64,000 nt of DNA from Bryobacter sp964387685. Its GTDB lineage: Bacteria > Acidobacteriota > Terriglobia > Bryobacterales > Bryobacteraceae. Positions 50,508-59,403 of the stretch are shown here, in pieces. The notes beneath the pieces were generated by a model, which searched no databases, had not been told where the DNA came from, and saw nothing but the letters and a program-made list of their open reading frames with translations. The position numbers and the translations under genes were made by a program. The stretch is taken from assembly GCA_964387685.1 (NCBI GenBank), contig CAYLXK010000018.1, forward strand, positions 1-64,000, given 5' to 3'. Within the stretch, counting starts at the first letter, position 1, and each line of letters opens with the position of its first letter.

Positions 50508-51818
50508 ATGGAACAATTTTCCGAACTTTCCCTCCACGCGACGTTACACAATAACCTCAAGCGGAACGGCTATGAAAAGCCGACCCCCGTGCAAGCGCAA
50601 TCCATCCCGCCCGCCCTCGAGGGGCGGGACGTGGTGGGCACGGCGCAAACCGGTACGGGCAAGACTTTGGCCTTCGCGCTGCCTTTGGTGCAATCCCTCA
50701 TGGAAAGCAACGGCAACGGACCGGTGAAAGCCGTGATCCTAAGCCCCACGCGCGAGCTGGCCATCCAAATCAACGAAACCTTGGTGAAGCTCACCGTAGG
50801 CACGCCCATCCGGACCGCAGTGGTCGTGGGCGGCGTGAACGAGCAGAAGCAATTGAAGCTGTTGAAGCGCGGCGTACAAATCGTCGTTGCGACTCCCGGG
50901 CGCCTTTGCGACTTTCTCGACCGGCGGCTGGTAAAGCTGAACCAGTCCTCCATCGTCATTCTCGACGAGGCCGACCGCATGCTGGACATGGGCTTTCTGC
51001 CGGCCATCCGCGAGATTTTCGAGGAACTGCCGGAGAAGCGGCAAACGCTGCTCTTCTCGGCGACGATCGAAAAGAGTGTCGCCCACCTGGTCGAACGTTA
51101 TGTTACGAACCCTGTGCGCATCTCTATCGGCGCCACTACCAAGACGGCCGAGAATGTCGACCTGCATGTGTACGAAGTGAATCACGACGCGAAACTCCGC
51201 CTGCTCAACACTTTGTTGAAGCAGGAAGAGGGCAGCTTCCTCGTGTTCGCCCGCACCAAGCACGGCACGGACCGGCTAACCGATCAGTTGCAAATGGTTG
51301 GTATCGACGCCGGGCGCATACACGGCAACCGCACGCAGAGCCAACGCAATCAAGCCTTGAAGGGTTTCAAGGACGGTAGCTACCGTGTGCTGGTGGCCAC
51401 CGATGTTGCCGCCCGCGGCATCCACGTCGACGGAATCGCGCATGTCGTCAATTACGATCTGCCGCAGATTCCCGAAGACTTCATACATCGCGTAGGCCGG
51501 ACGGGACGCGCCGGTTCGCGCGGCACCGCTTCGACCTTTGCCACACGCGGCGAACGCGGCGAGATCCGCCGTATTGAGAAAGCTTTGGGCCTGCGCATGC
51601 AGGAACGCGAGCTTCCGGCACTGGCCGAGCTGGAGCCCAAAAAAGGCATGGCCAAACCTTCGGCTTTGCCGGGCGAACTCATTCGCGACCGGGGCACGGA
51701 AGTCCGCCAGGACGAACCCGCGCCCAAGGGATATTCCAAAGGCGGCTTCGCCAAAAAGGGTTTCTCTTCCAACAAAAACTTTGGTTTCGCCAAACGGCGC
51801 AAGATGGCCGCAGCCTAG
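50508..51818 (+). CDS. DEAD-box ATP-dependent RNA helicase (RhlE-like)
   Basis: A 436-aa RNA helicase with all core motifs: Q motif (KPTPVQAQSIP, Q30), motif I AQTGTGKT (46-53), PTRELA, DEAD, SAT, and the C-terminal HRVGRTGRAG. A basic, Lys/Gly/Phe-rich tail (FAKKGFSSNKNFGFAKRRKM) follows the core. Closest type is RhlE. It is preceded by the RRM gene and closed by a strong rho-independent terminator (51840-51880). Likely role: ribosome assembly and cold-adapted RNA remodelling. Confidence 0.95.
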   Translation: MEQFSELSLHATLHNNLKRNGYEKPTPVQAQSIPPALEGRDVVGTAQTGTGKTLAFALPLVQSLMESNGNGPVKAVILSPTRELAIQINETLVKLTVGTPIRTAVVVGGVNEQKQLKLLKRGVQIVVATPGRLCDFLDRRLVKLNQSSIVILDEADRMLDMGFLPAIREIFEELPEKRQTLLFSATIEKSVAHLVERYVTNPVRISIGATTKTAENVDLHVYEVNHDAKLRLLNTLLKQEEGSFLVFARTKHGTDRLTDQLQMVGIDAGRIHGNRTQSQRNQALKGFKDGSYRVLVATDVAARGIHVDGIAHVVNYDLPQIPEDFIHRVGRTGRAGSRGTASTFATRGERGEIRRIEKALGLRMQERELPALAELEPKKGMAKPSALPGELIRDRGTEVRQDEPAPKGYSKGGFAKKGFSSNKNFGFAKRRKMAAA

Positions 51819-51839
51819 CGGTCTGCTCCCATCCCGTGA

Positions 51840-51880
51840 ACGCCGTGCCGGTTTTCGACCGCGCACGGCGTTTTTCATTT
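51840..51880 (+). terminator. Rho-independent terminator after the DEAD-box gene
   Basis: ACGCCGTGC (51840-51848) pairs with GCACGGCGT (51863-51871), extended by CGGT (51849-51852) with ACCG (51858-51861); a single bulged C (51862) and a TTTCG loop remain. The stem is immediately followed by TTTTTCATTTT. The clearest intrinsic terminator in the window. Confidence 0.95.
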
Positions 51881-52026
51881 TCTGGGGCCTCTCTCCGGCA
51901 ACTGGCCGAGGGTCTCGCAAGCGGCGCCCGGTCCATCAGGGGGGATGCCTTGACCTCTTCACGATGGGATTAAATATTGAGCCGAAGGCCATCCCGCTGG
52001 CATCGACATCGGGGGATGGATCGATC

Positions 52027-52965
52027 ATGACCCAGGAAACCGCCCGGCCCCTTTCGAAAATTCTTAGCTTCGTATTTATTGCGTACGAAGTTCTCGCCTT
52101 CCTTTACCTCATTTTCGGCATCGGAAATGGCACTGGCCTCGGCGGCTATATCGTCGACCTGCAACTCCGATGGTTCAACACCGCGTCGATGACCATCTCG
52201 GCGATCATTGGCATGTCTCTGCTCACCATTCCCGCAGTAGCGGTTGGAGCACTCCTTTTGCGCGCGTTCCCGGAGCTGAACGCCGTCATGAACGAGGCCG
52301 CCGTCGCCTCGGCGGTAAAGCAGCCGCTCAGTGGTCCGGAGCAAGCCGCGGGCCTGAGCTGGCGTGTCATCCTCAGCATCAGCGCCGGCCTCCTCTTGGC
52401 GGGCGCCGCGATTGGCGCGGTCCTCTTCGTGATGGACCGGCAGGACCGTGCGGCGGGCGTGCGCATGCTCCAAGCGAGCGATCCCGCCCCGCCCGTGGGT
52501 GTCGCGTATTTCAAACTTCGCGGCCGCTTAGCTGGCGAATACATCGTCGGTTACGAGGAGAAGTCCACGCGCTCCTCTACCGGCAGCATCCACGTCTTTC
52601 TCCCGGTCACCGCTGCCGGCTGGACTCCCGACTCCCCGGTGCGCTACTTCGTCCACTATCAGACCTACGGCGGTCACCGCCCTAACCTGCCCGCCGCTGT
52701 CGACTCCGGCGCCGAAGCCGAGGTGACGGGCGCTCTCGGGTCCCCACTCCCGATTTACGCGAATCGGAAGCTGAGCGAAATGGGCCTCAAAATCGCCTCT
52801 CCCCACTTCGTCCTGGACTACGAGGCGCTGCAGGGCGACGAAATCCCCGATTCGATCAACCACTGGATTGCACTGGGCGGCGGCGGCGCGCTCGGTCTCA
52901 TGGCCTTACTTTCCCTGAGCGGCGGCAAGCTGCTCGCCCAGTATCGTTTGAGAAAATCGGCATAG
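52027..52965 (+). CDS. Membrane protein of unknown function in operon with a protein kinase
   Basis: A 312-aa protein. ATG 52027 has GGGGGATGG in front; an upstream ATG (51963) would add 21 polar residues. Three TM helices near the N-terminus (about residues 10-35, 55-80, 115-140) and one near the C-terminus (IALGGGGALGLMALLSL). The large loop between TM3 and TM4 (residues 145-280) is a beta-rich domain starting AGVRMLQASDPAPPVG. No family recognised. The kinase gene begins six bases after its stop, so the two are one transcript; the membrane protein may be a substrate, sensor partner or regulator of the kinase. Confidence 0.75.
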   Translation: MTQETARPLSKILSFVFIAYEVLAFLYLIFGIGNGTGLGGYIVDLQLRWFNTASMTISAIIGMSLLTIPAVAVGALLLRAFPELNAVMNEAAVASAVKQPLSGPEQAAGLSWRVILSISAGLLLAGAAIGAVLFVMDRQDRAAGVRMLQASDPAPPVGVAYFKLRGRLAGEYIVGYEEKSTRSSTGSIHVFLPVTAAGWTPDSPVRYFVHYQTYGGHRPNLPAAVDSGAEAEVTGALGSPLPIYANRKLSEMGLKIASPHFVLDYEALQGDEIPDSINHWIALGGGGALGLMALLSLSGGKLLAQYRLRKSA

Positions 52966-52971
52966 GATTCC

Positions 52972-55200
52972 ATGGACGAAGTCCTCGGCCACTATCATCT
53001 CCTGCGCGAACTCGGCCGTGGCGGCATGGGGATCGTTTACCTCGCTTTCGACGATCGCATTGAGCGCAACGTTGCCATCAAGACCATACCGCTCGACACG
53101 GACCCCGAGGGCAACCTACACCGCGCCCTCTTGCGGGAGGCCCGCGCAGCCGGCCGCCTCAACCACCCCAATATCGTTGTCATGTATCAGGTCGGCCAGG
53201 AAAAGGACCGCCTGTATCTAGCGATGGAATATGTCGCCGGCGGCTCGCTCGACCGGCGCCTTACGCCCGACCAGCCGGCAGACCCCACTTGGACCGTCGC
53301 AATCCTCCGCCAGATCGCGGCCGCCCTGGACGCCGCTCACGCTGCCCACATTGTCCACCGCGACATTAAGCCGAGCAATATTCTGCTCACCGAGCACAAC
53401 GACCAAGTCAAGGTGGCCGACTTCGGCCTGGCCCGGACTTTCGTCAGCGGAGCGTCGCAAACGTTGGTAGCCGGTACGCCCGTTTTCATGAGCCCAGAGC
53501 AAACCAAGGGCGAACAGCTCGACGGCCGTTCCGACCAGTTCGCTCTTGCCGTGCTCGCCTATCGCATGCTTTCCGGCAAGCTGCCCTTCAATGGCGAGAA
53601 CCTGGTAGCGCTCGCCTACCAAATCGTCCACGCCGTTCCGTCCCCCGTCCATATCGTCAATCCCGCTCTGAGCGTTCGCGTAAGCGACGCCCTTGCGCGC
53701 GGCCTCGCCAAACAGCGCGAACGACGATATGCGTCGTGCACCGAATTTGTGGAATCGCTGGTTGACGCACTCGCCGGCGGGAAGACCGAAACACGCGTCT
53801 ATCCTCCTCCGGTACCGCCCCTGGAACCACCTGGAAAGTCATGGCTGCTGCGACTGACCTCAGGCGTCACGCCGTGGCTTCTGCTGCTCAGCTTAGGGGC
53901 GGCCACCGTCGTCGGCTACCTACTTTGGCGTCAGAGCCGAATCCCGGCGCCTTCATCGGCCAGCACCGCAGCGGCCACCCCTCCACAACGCGGGCCGCGC
54001 CTTCCGTCGCCCGAAGAGAAACCAAAGATCACGAGCGAGCCCAACCCCGAAGCCCAAATCTCACCCCAAACCCCGGCGGCGACCTCGCCCAAGCCGCCCG
54101 CCTCGGCGCCAGCCGTGCCCGTCGAAAACCCCAAACCAGACCCGCAACAGGCCCAGGAGATTGCAGAGGCCAGCGGACGCCTTATCTCCGCCATCCAACG
54201 CCGCGAAGGCCCGGCAGTGCTAAACGCTTTGCTGGAACGCCGCGCCGACCCCAGCGCCGGCCTGCACGCCGCCGCCGCCGCCTGCCGTGAAGACGTCGTA
54301 CGCCTGCTCCTCGGGCGCGGCGCAAACGCCAACTGGGTCCATCCCACCTGGAACACCAGTGTCCTGTCCGCAGCTCTGTCTCCCGGAGGCGCCGACCCCG
54401 CTGAGGCGTGCGCGGCGCGCGAGGGTATCGTGGATCTTTTGCTGGCGAGCGGCGCCCGCGCCAGCGCGGGTCCGAGCGACGATACGGTGCTGGCCGACGC
54501 TGCCGCTCTCGGCGTCCGCGGCCTGCCCATTGTAAAGAAACTGCTTAGCACCGGCGTCATGCCCCGCACCGCCCTGCGCCGGGCCACCGCGACTTATTTC
54601 CCGCCTGAACGCGACTGTGACACCAGTGTGGTCGAGGCGCTCCTCTTCGCCGGCGCGAGGCCCGACGCCGACGCCGACCGTTACCAGAAGACTGCCTTGA
54701 TGGAGGCCGCGGCCCGCAAGTGCCTCGCGATCGTCACTGTGCTTCTGGAACACGGCGCCCGCGCCGACCGCCCGGATGCGGAAGGCCGCACCGCGCTTTA
54801 CTACGCCATCAAAGAAGGCTCGACAAGTGCCGGCCGTCCTCTGTCCCCCGTCGTCCGCAAACTGATCGAGGCGGGCGCCAAACCCAATCAGCCCGTCTCC
54901 AAAGCCGTCGGCGGTGGCACTCCTTTTCTTGAGGCCTGCCGGGCCGAGGTCCCCGTTCTGCAGTTGCTGCTCGATTCCGGCGCGGATATCGACAGCGTGA
55001 ACAACCTTGCCGAGACCTGCCTCCACATTGCCGTGAGCAGCCAGCAAATCCGGCGCATCGACCTGCTGTTAAGCCGCAAGGCGAATGTCAATGCTCGCGA
55101 CGAACGCGGGATCACGCCGCTCGGGGTCGCCCGAAGCATCGGCTTCCGGGACAGCCATGAAATCGTCCGCCGACTCCTCGCCGCCGGCGCGACGGAATAG
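52972..55200 (+). CDS. Ser/Thr protein kinase with single TM and C-terminal ankyrin repeats
   Basis: A 742-aa Hanks-type kinase: G-loop GRGGMGIVYLAFD, K37, HRDIKPSN (D131), DFG (150-152), GTPVFMSPEQ 24 residues later (a normal activation loop). Kinase domain ends near 275. TM helix WLLLLSLGAATVVGYLLW (about 306-323), then a Pro/Ala-rich linker, and about seven to eight ankyrin repeats (residues 400-742: DAAALGVRGLPIVKKLLSTG, ALMEAAARKCLAIVTVLLEH, CLHIAVSSQQIRRIDLLLSR). The ankyrin part follows the TM, so it may be periplasmic. It shares this layout with the kinase at 28474-30765. Confidence 0.93.
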   Translation: MDEVLGHYHLLRELGRGGMGIVYLAFDDRIERNVAIKTIPLDTDPEGNLHRALLREARAAGRLNHPNIVVMYQVGQEKDRLYLAMEYVAGGSLDRRLTPDQPADPTWTVAILRQIAAALDAAHAAHIVHRDIKPSNILLTEHNDQVKVADFGLARTFVSGASQTLVAGTPVFMSPEQTKGEQLDGRSDQFALAVLAYRMLSGKLPFNGENLVALAYQIVHAVPSPVHIVNPALSVRVSDALARGLAKQRERRYASCTEFVESLVDALAGGKTETRVYPPPVPPLEPPGKSWLLRLTSGVTPWLLLLSLGAATVVGYLLWRQSRIPAPSSASTAAATPPQRGPRLPSPEEKPKITSEPNPEAQISPQTPAATSPKPPASAPAVPVENPKPDPQQAQEIAEASGRLISAIQRREGPAVLNALLERRADPSAGLHAAAAACREDVVRLLLGRGANANWVHPTWNTSVLSAALSPGGADPAEACAAREGIVDLLLASGARASAGPSDDTVLADAAALGVRGLPIVKKLLSTGVMPRTALRRATATYFPPERDCDTSVVEALLFAGARPDADADRYQKTALMEAAARKCLAIVTVLLEHGARADRPDAEGRTALYYAIKEGSTSAGRPLSPVVRKLIEAGAKPNQPVSKAVGGGTPFLEACRAEVPVLQLLLDSGADIDSVNNLAETCLHIAVSSQQIRRIDLLLSRKANVNARDERGITPLGVARSIGFRDSHEIVRRLLAAGATE

Positions 55201-55241
55201 ATTCCTTTTTCTGACCTCGCGCAATTCAGGCGCTTCAGGGG

Positions 55242-55281
55242 TCCTCGGCCACAACCCACCCCGTACTTTCTCCGCCGAGGA
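55242..55281. terminator. Possible bidirectional stem-loop between the kinase and dinB ends
   Basis: TCCTCGGC (55242-55249) and GCCGAGGA (55274-55281) form a perfect 8-bp inverted repeat with a 24-nt loop, between the stop of the kinase (55200) and the stop of convergent dinB (55287). No T-run follows, so efficiency is doubtful; it is listed because its location between convergent genes fits a terminator. Confidence 0.3.
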
Positions 55282-55286
55282 ATCTT

Positions 55287-56537
55287 CTATCGCGAATTCC
55301 CGCTTCTCTTCCGCCGCGCCTCACGCGGGGCCGCCTCGTGGACACGATCCCGGTAGATGCCTCCCAAGGCGGCTCCCAGATGCAACGTATTGTCCCCGAA
55401 GCGGTCCTTTAGTTTGTCGGCAGCCCGAAGCGCCTTGCGCCACTTCTCGTCTTCGGCTCCAGTGAGAAGGTTAGGCTGGGGTTCCTCTTCGGTGAGATGA
55501 GAGACCTGCACACCCAACAGGCGCACGGCCGTGGCGGCGCCGGACGGCCGCCAATTTTCTCGAAACAAAGCGAGAATCGCCTCCAGCGCTATGCGGTCGA
55601 TTGCCGTGGCCTCCCCCAGGGTCTGGGCGCGAGTGATGGTGGTGAAGTCTTTGACTCGTAACTTCAATTGCACCGTGCGCGCAAACAGACCGTGCTCCCG
55701 CAATCGCTTCATCACTTTCTCGGTCAGATGGGCGAGCGTGGATTCGAGTAATTCCGGTTGCAAGCAATCTTCGTGGAAGGTGTGCTCGTGGCTGATGGAT
55801 TTGGGCGGCTCGTTGGCTCCGATCGGAGAGTCGAACCAGCCGCCGGCATCCGCGCCGCGCGCCTTTCCGGCAAGTGCCAGTCCCCATTTGCCGAAGCGCT
55901 TTTGGAGAAAGGCTTCGTCCAGCCGCGCGAGGTCTCCGATCCGGCGAATGCCAATTTCCGCCAACTGCTTTTCCGTCGCTTTGCCCACACCGGGGATCCG
56001 CTTCACCTCGAGCGGCCCGAGCCACTCCGCCTCGGTTCCAGGCAGTACCCACAACACTCCGTTGCGCTTGGCTTGGTCGGAGGCGATTTTGGCCACCAGC
56101 CGGGAGCGTGCAATGCCGATGGAGCAATTCAGGCCCGTCTGGGCGGCGACGCCTTCGTGCAGACGGTGTGCCGCTGCGAGCGGCGGCCCCCACAAACGCT
56201 CGCAGCCGCTCATATCCAGATAGGCCTCGTCAATCGAGGCCATCTCCACCACGGGCGTAAAGCTCTGCAGCACCTCTTCCACCCGTTCCGAGTATTCCTT
56301 GTAGAGGTGCATGTGCCCCTCGAGGAAAATCGCCTGCGGACAAAGTTGGTAGGCCGTGCGAAGCGGCATGGCGGAGTGAACGCCATACTTGCGCGCTTCA
56401 TAGCTGGCCGCGCTAACCACACCCCGGTCGCTGCCCTTCCCTCCCACCACTACGGGTTTGCCCTTCAGCGAGGGGTCGAAGAGTTCTTCCACGCTGACGA
56501 AGAAGGCGTCCATGTCGACATGGAAAACGAGAGACAT
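55287..56537 (-). CDS. dinB: DNA polymerase IV (Y-family, translesion)
   Basis: Error-prone polymerase for bypass of damaged DNA. The N-terminus VFHVDMDAFFVSVEE carries the metal ligands D8 and D10; the second site SIDEAYLDMSGCERLWG supplies D and E; RGVVSAASYEARKYGV is the family steric-gate/palm segment. The little-finger domain follows, with KSISHEHTF and TVQLKLRVKDF. 416 aa is a normal length with a slightly long C-terminal end rich in Arg/Lys. ATG 56537. No LexA-box was identified upstream by eye. Confidence 0.95.
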   Translation of the reverse strand: MSLVFHVDMDAFFVSVEELFDPSLKGKPVVVGGKGSDRGVVSAASYEARKYGVHSAMPLRTAYQLCPQAIFLEGHMHLYKEYSERVEEVLQSFTPVVEMASIDEAYLDMSGCERLWGPPLAAAHRLHEGVAAQTGLNCSIGIARSRLVAKIASDQAKRNGVLWVLPGTEAEWLGPLEVKRIPGVGKATEKQLAEIGIRRIGDLARLDEAFLQKRFGKWGLALAGKARGADAGGWFDSPIGANEPPKSISHEHTFHEDCLQPELLESTLAHLTEKVMKRLREHGLFARTVQLKLRVKDFTTITRAQTLGEATAIDRIALEAILALFRENWRPSGAATAVRLLGVQVSHLTEEEPQPNLLTGAEDEKWRKALRAADKLKDRFGDNTLHLGAALGGIYRDRVHEAAPREARRKRSGNSR

Positions 56538-56559
56538 TGCTGTCTCTAATTGTCGGTCC

Positions 56560-57273
56560 TTAGGCGGCTCGCGCGGGCTGCCGAGCGGATTGACTTTCGG
56601 CGGCGGCGGTCTCTATGAGCACGTGCGCCTCCCGACCCAGAAAGCGATCGATAGCGGAATGAGCGCCATAAACCAAAGGCGTTAGACAGACGGCAATCCC
56701 GAACTTGTAGGTGTAGTTGGTGAAGGCGAGATTGAGAAAATCTTTCGTCTCGATTTTGCCCGGCAGCCAGAAGGCGATTCCGAGAATCACGAAGGTATCG
56801 ATCAATTGGCTTACCGCCGTCGACCCCGTCGCGCGCAGCCACAACAGCTTGCCTTTGGTCAGCGAGCGGAACATCCAGAAGACGAAGACGTCCGTCAATT
56901 GGCTGAGGACGAACGCGACCACGCTACCCGCGATGATCCACTGCGATTGCCCCAACACTGAATTAAAGGCCTCGTCCTGCACGGGGGAAACCGCCGCGGC
57001 CGGAATCTGCATTGCCACGAAGATCACCAGGAAGGCGTACAAGATCAGGCCGACCGTAATGAAGGTCAGCTTCCGCACGCCACGCTTGCCGAAGTACTCG
57101 TTGATCAAGTCCGTGGTCAGAAACACGACCGGCCAAGGCACGACGCCCAGGCTCATAATGTAAGGCCCCGCCTGGATCAATTTGCCCCCCAGAATTTCCC
57201 CCAGCAGCGCGTTGGAAACAAAGAGACCCGAGAGGATCAAAAAGATTAAGTCTTTGCGATTGTTCAAGTCCAC
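56560..57273 (-). CDS. Queuosine precursor transporter (YhhQ/VUT family)
   Basis: A 237-aa inner-membrane protein of the YhhQ family, which imports preQ0/preQ1 for tRNA queuosine modification. About six TM segments; the motifs LGVVPWPVVFLTTDLINEYFG and SQLTDVFVFWMFR are characteristic. The start is set at GTG 57273 (MDLNNRKDLIF); a TTG at 57312 would add 13 residues but only 11 bp would remain to yebC. A TATAAG at 57294-57299 on the minus strand, 17 bp from a poor -35 (TTCAAT), supports the shorter start. Divergent from yebC. Confidence 0.87.
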   Translation of the reverse strand: MDLNNRKDLIFLILSGLFVSNALLGEILGGKLIQAGPYIMSLGVVPWPVVFLTTDLINEYFGKRGVRKLTFITVGLILYAFLVIFVAMQIPAAAVSPVQDEAFNSVLGQSQWIIAGSVVAFVLSQLTDVFVFWMFRSLTKGKLLWLRATGSTAVSQLIDTFVILGIAFWLPGKIETKDFLNLAFTNYTYKFGIAVCLTPLVYGAHSAIDRFLGREAHVLIETAAAESQSARQPARAA

Positions 57274-57323
57274 GTATATGCTCGGATGCGTCCTTATAGG
57301 ATACTGGTTCAAGGAATTGAAAT

Positions 57324-58067
57324 ATGTCTGGCCACTCTAAATGGCACACCATTAAACACAAAAAGGCCGCCCTCGATTCAAAGCGCGGCAAGATGTTCAC
57401 CCGTCTGATCAAGGAAATCGTCATCGCGGCCCGCTCCGGCGGGGACCCCGACATGAACCCGCGGCTGCGCACCGCCGTTACAGCCGCCAAGGCCGTTTCG
57501 ATGCCGTCGGATAACATCAAGCGCGCCATCATGCGCGGCACCGGCGAACTGGAAGGGGCGACGATCGAGGAGGTCACCTACGAAGGCTATGGCCCCGGCG
57601 GCGCCGCAATCATCGTCGAATGCGCCACCGATAACCGCACCCGCACCGTGAGCGAAGTGCGCCATATGTTTTCGAAAAACGGCGGCAACATGGGCGAGCC
57701 CAACTCCGTGGCCTGGATGTTCGAACGCAAGAGCCAGATCCTGATTGAGGGTGAAAAGGCGAGCGAAGACCAGCTCATGAATATCGCCCTGGACGCAGGC
57801 GCCGACGACGTGCAGAATCACGGCGATAGTTGGACGGTGCTGAGCGCCCCGGAATCGCATAACGCGGTAGTGGAAGCGCTGGCCAAGGCCGGCATTCCCA
57901 CCATCAGCGCGGAAATTGCCATGATCCCTAAGAACACGATGGCCGTTGAGGCAAAGAACGCGGGCGGGCTGATGAAGCTGCTGGAAATTCTTGAAGACAA
58001 CGACGACGTGCAGAACGTGTATACCAACTACGAACCCGACGAAAGCGCCGTCGAAGCGATGGCCTAG
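57324..58067 (+). CDS. yebC: YebC/PmpR-family regulator
   Basis: A 247-aa protein with the invariant start MSGHSKWHTIKHKKAALDSK and the three-domain YebC fold (GAGGAAIIVECATDNRTRT-like GPGGAAIIVECATD near residues 92-105). Members are DNA-binding regulators; recent work on the family also links them to translation of proline-rich stretches. ATG with an AAGGA ribosome site at 57311-57315. The pairing yebC-ruvC with four bases between is widespread in bacteria. Confidence 0.95.
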   Translation: MSGHSKWHTIKHKKAALDSKRGKMFTRLIKEIVIAARSGGDPDMNPRLRTAVTAAKAVSMPSDNIKRAIMRGTGELEGATIEEVTYEGYGPGGAAIIVECATDNRTRTVSEVRHMFSKNGGNMGEPNSVAWMFERKSQILIEGEKASEDQLMNIALDAGADDVQNHGDSWTVLSAPESHNAVVEALAKAGIPTISAEIAMIPKNTMAVEAKNAGGLMKLLEILEDNDDVQNVYTNYEPDESAVEAMA

Positions 58068-58071
58068 CGCC

Positions 58072-58545
58072 TTGCGTATCCTGGGCATCGACTGCGGCAC
58101 GGAACGCACCGGCTACGGAGTAATCGAAAGCGATGGCAAGCGTCATGCGGCCATCGCTTTCGGCGTTTTGAAGACCAATCCTAAAGAAGCGATGGCCGAC
58201 CGCTTGCTCGTGATCGCCCGGGGCTTGCGGGAAGTCCTCGCGCAGTATCAGCCGGGCGCGGCGGTCATCGAAGAAGTCTTCGGCGCGAAGAATCAGCAGA
58301 GCGCCTTAAAGCTGGCCCAGGTGCGCGGCGTGGCGATGGTCATTGCTCGCGAATGCCCGGCGGAAGTTCACGAATATAGCCCGAGAGAGATCAAGCTGGC
58401 CGTGGTGGGCTATGGCAACGCTGAAAAGGATCAGGTGCAGCTGATGGTAAAGGCGCTTTTGGGTCTGGCGGACAAGCCTCCCGCTGACGCCGCCGACGCG
58501 CTCGCCGCCGCTATCTGCCATGCAACGAATTGGCGGGGTCGCTAG
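58072..58545 (+). CDS. ruvC: Holliday junction resolvase
   Basis: Endonuclease that cuts Holliday junctions with RuvAB. Start TTG 58072, four bases after the yebC stop; no ATG is available and RILGIDCGTERTGYGV is the correct N-terminus (catalytic D6). E at VIEEVFGAKN, then KLAVVGYGNAEKDQV and ADAADALAAAICH (C-terminal acidic pair) complete the active site. The usual DPG motif reads DCG here. 157 aa is normal. Stop shares CTAG (58542-58545) with the convergent gene. ruvA and ruvB are not adjacent. Confidence 0.95.
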   Translation: MRILGIDCGTERTGYGVIESDGKRHAAIAFGVLKTNPKEAMADRLLVIARGLREVLAQYQPGAAVIEEVFGAKNQQSALKLAQVRGVAMVIARECPAEVHEYSPREIKLAVVGYGNAEKDQVQLMVKALLGLADKPPADAADALAAAICHATNWRGR

Positions 58546-59048
58546 TCCTCCCGGCGGGGCTGAAGCCGCTCTTTCGAAATTACCGTCATGGCCAGCAAAG
58601 CTTGCACGTCGCCTGCTTTGACGAATGATCTCCATCTCCGAAGTGCCGCTTCAACTTCGAAAAGGTCTTCGGCCACATCCCGCAGTTGAAAGCGCGCTGA
58701 CCAGTCGTAGTCGGCGGAAAGCCTGCGGCCTTGCAGCTTGGTAAAGAGGGCGGCAAAATCCGCCAACTCCTTCGAAGTGGCTACCTTGCAAAAGGAACCC
58801 ACTCCGACCCCCTCAGCCCGCACGCCGTTAAACAGCTTCCGTAATTCGGCATGCGAGATCGACCTTTTTACGTTCTCGCGCAAATCGGCAGGGATCGCAA
58901 GGCAGGACGCGGCTTCGGCGGTCCACGCATGGAAGAGCGCGTAATAGAGAGCGGATACGGAACGGCGCAGGTTAACCTGGGCAGGTTTTCTCGGATTCAG
59001 CCGCAAAAGATGACGCGCCTGATCCAATAGATCCTTGGAGGGCTTCAC
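58542..59048 (-). CDS. HEPN-like protein, second gene of a two-gene module
   Basis: A 168-aa all-helical protein. The N-terminal half (VNLRRSVSALYYALFHAWTA) is the typical first helix pair of HEPN-like proteins that occur with an unrelated partner in toxin-antitoxin or defence modules. A possible R-x3-H active site is KRSISHAEL (RSISH). No nuclease activity can be proven from sequence. ATG 59048 overlaps the upstream gene's stop by four bases, so the two are coupled. The 3' end overlaps ruvC by exactly CTAG, suggesting the pair may have been inserted neatly behind ruvC. Confidence 0.65.
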   Translation of the reverse strand: MKPSKDLLDQARHLLRLNPRKPAQVNLRRSVSALYYALFHAWTAEAASCLAIPADLRENVKRSISHAELRKLFNGVRAEGVGVGSFCKVATSKELADFAALFTKLQGRRLSADYDWSARFQLRDVAEDLFEVEAALRRWRSFVKAGDVQALLAMTVISKERLQPRRED

Positions 59049-59347
59049 TTCTTCTTTGCTTCGCTCTCGGATTCGATTTCAATCCAAAGTGGAAGTTCGG
59101 GATAGCGAGCAAGAACGGCGTTGTAGACGGCTCTTTGGAATTTTCGAACCACCGGGTGACTTCTGCGAAATAGGGGAACGGCTGAATCCGCATAGCGCAC
59201 ACGTACAAACAGTGCCTCTTCGCCAAACCAATCTGGCCCGATTCTGCAAGTCACTTTCTTGATCAGTTCGTGGTCGGGAATCGAAGGCAGCAAGCCCTTG
59301 ATGATTTCAGACGCTTCTTCCTTGGTGATCGTCGTCGAGGCTTCCAT
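59045..59347 (-). CDS. Small protein of unknown family paired with the HEPN-like gene
   Basis: A 100-aa protein from ATG 59347 (GAGGG six or seven bases upstream); longer frames reach into the divergent MFS gene. N-terminal helix TKEEASEIIKGLLPSIPD, then a beta/alpha part (ALFVRVRYADSAVP, RKFQRAVYNAVLARYPELPL) and an acidic/basic tail. I do not recognise it. As the upstream half of a coupled pair it is in the antitoxin position. It could also be a cofactor of the HEPN-like protein. Transcription is divergent from the ACS transporter. Confidence 0.6.
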   Translation of the reverse strand: MEASTTITKEEASEIIKGLLPSIPDHELIKKVTCRIGPDWFGEEALFVRVRYADSAVPLFRRSHPVVRKFQRAVYNAVLARYPELPLWIEIESESEAKKK

Positions 59348-59403
59348 TATGCGTACCCTCTTCATTTCAACAGATTCGGGCATTTCCCGCCACGGATCGC
59401 GCG

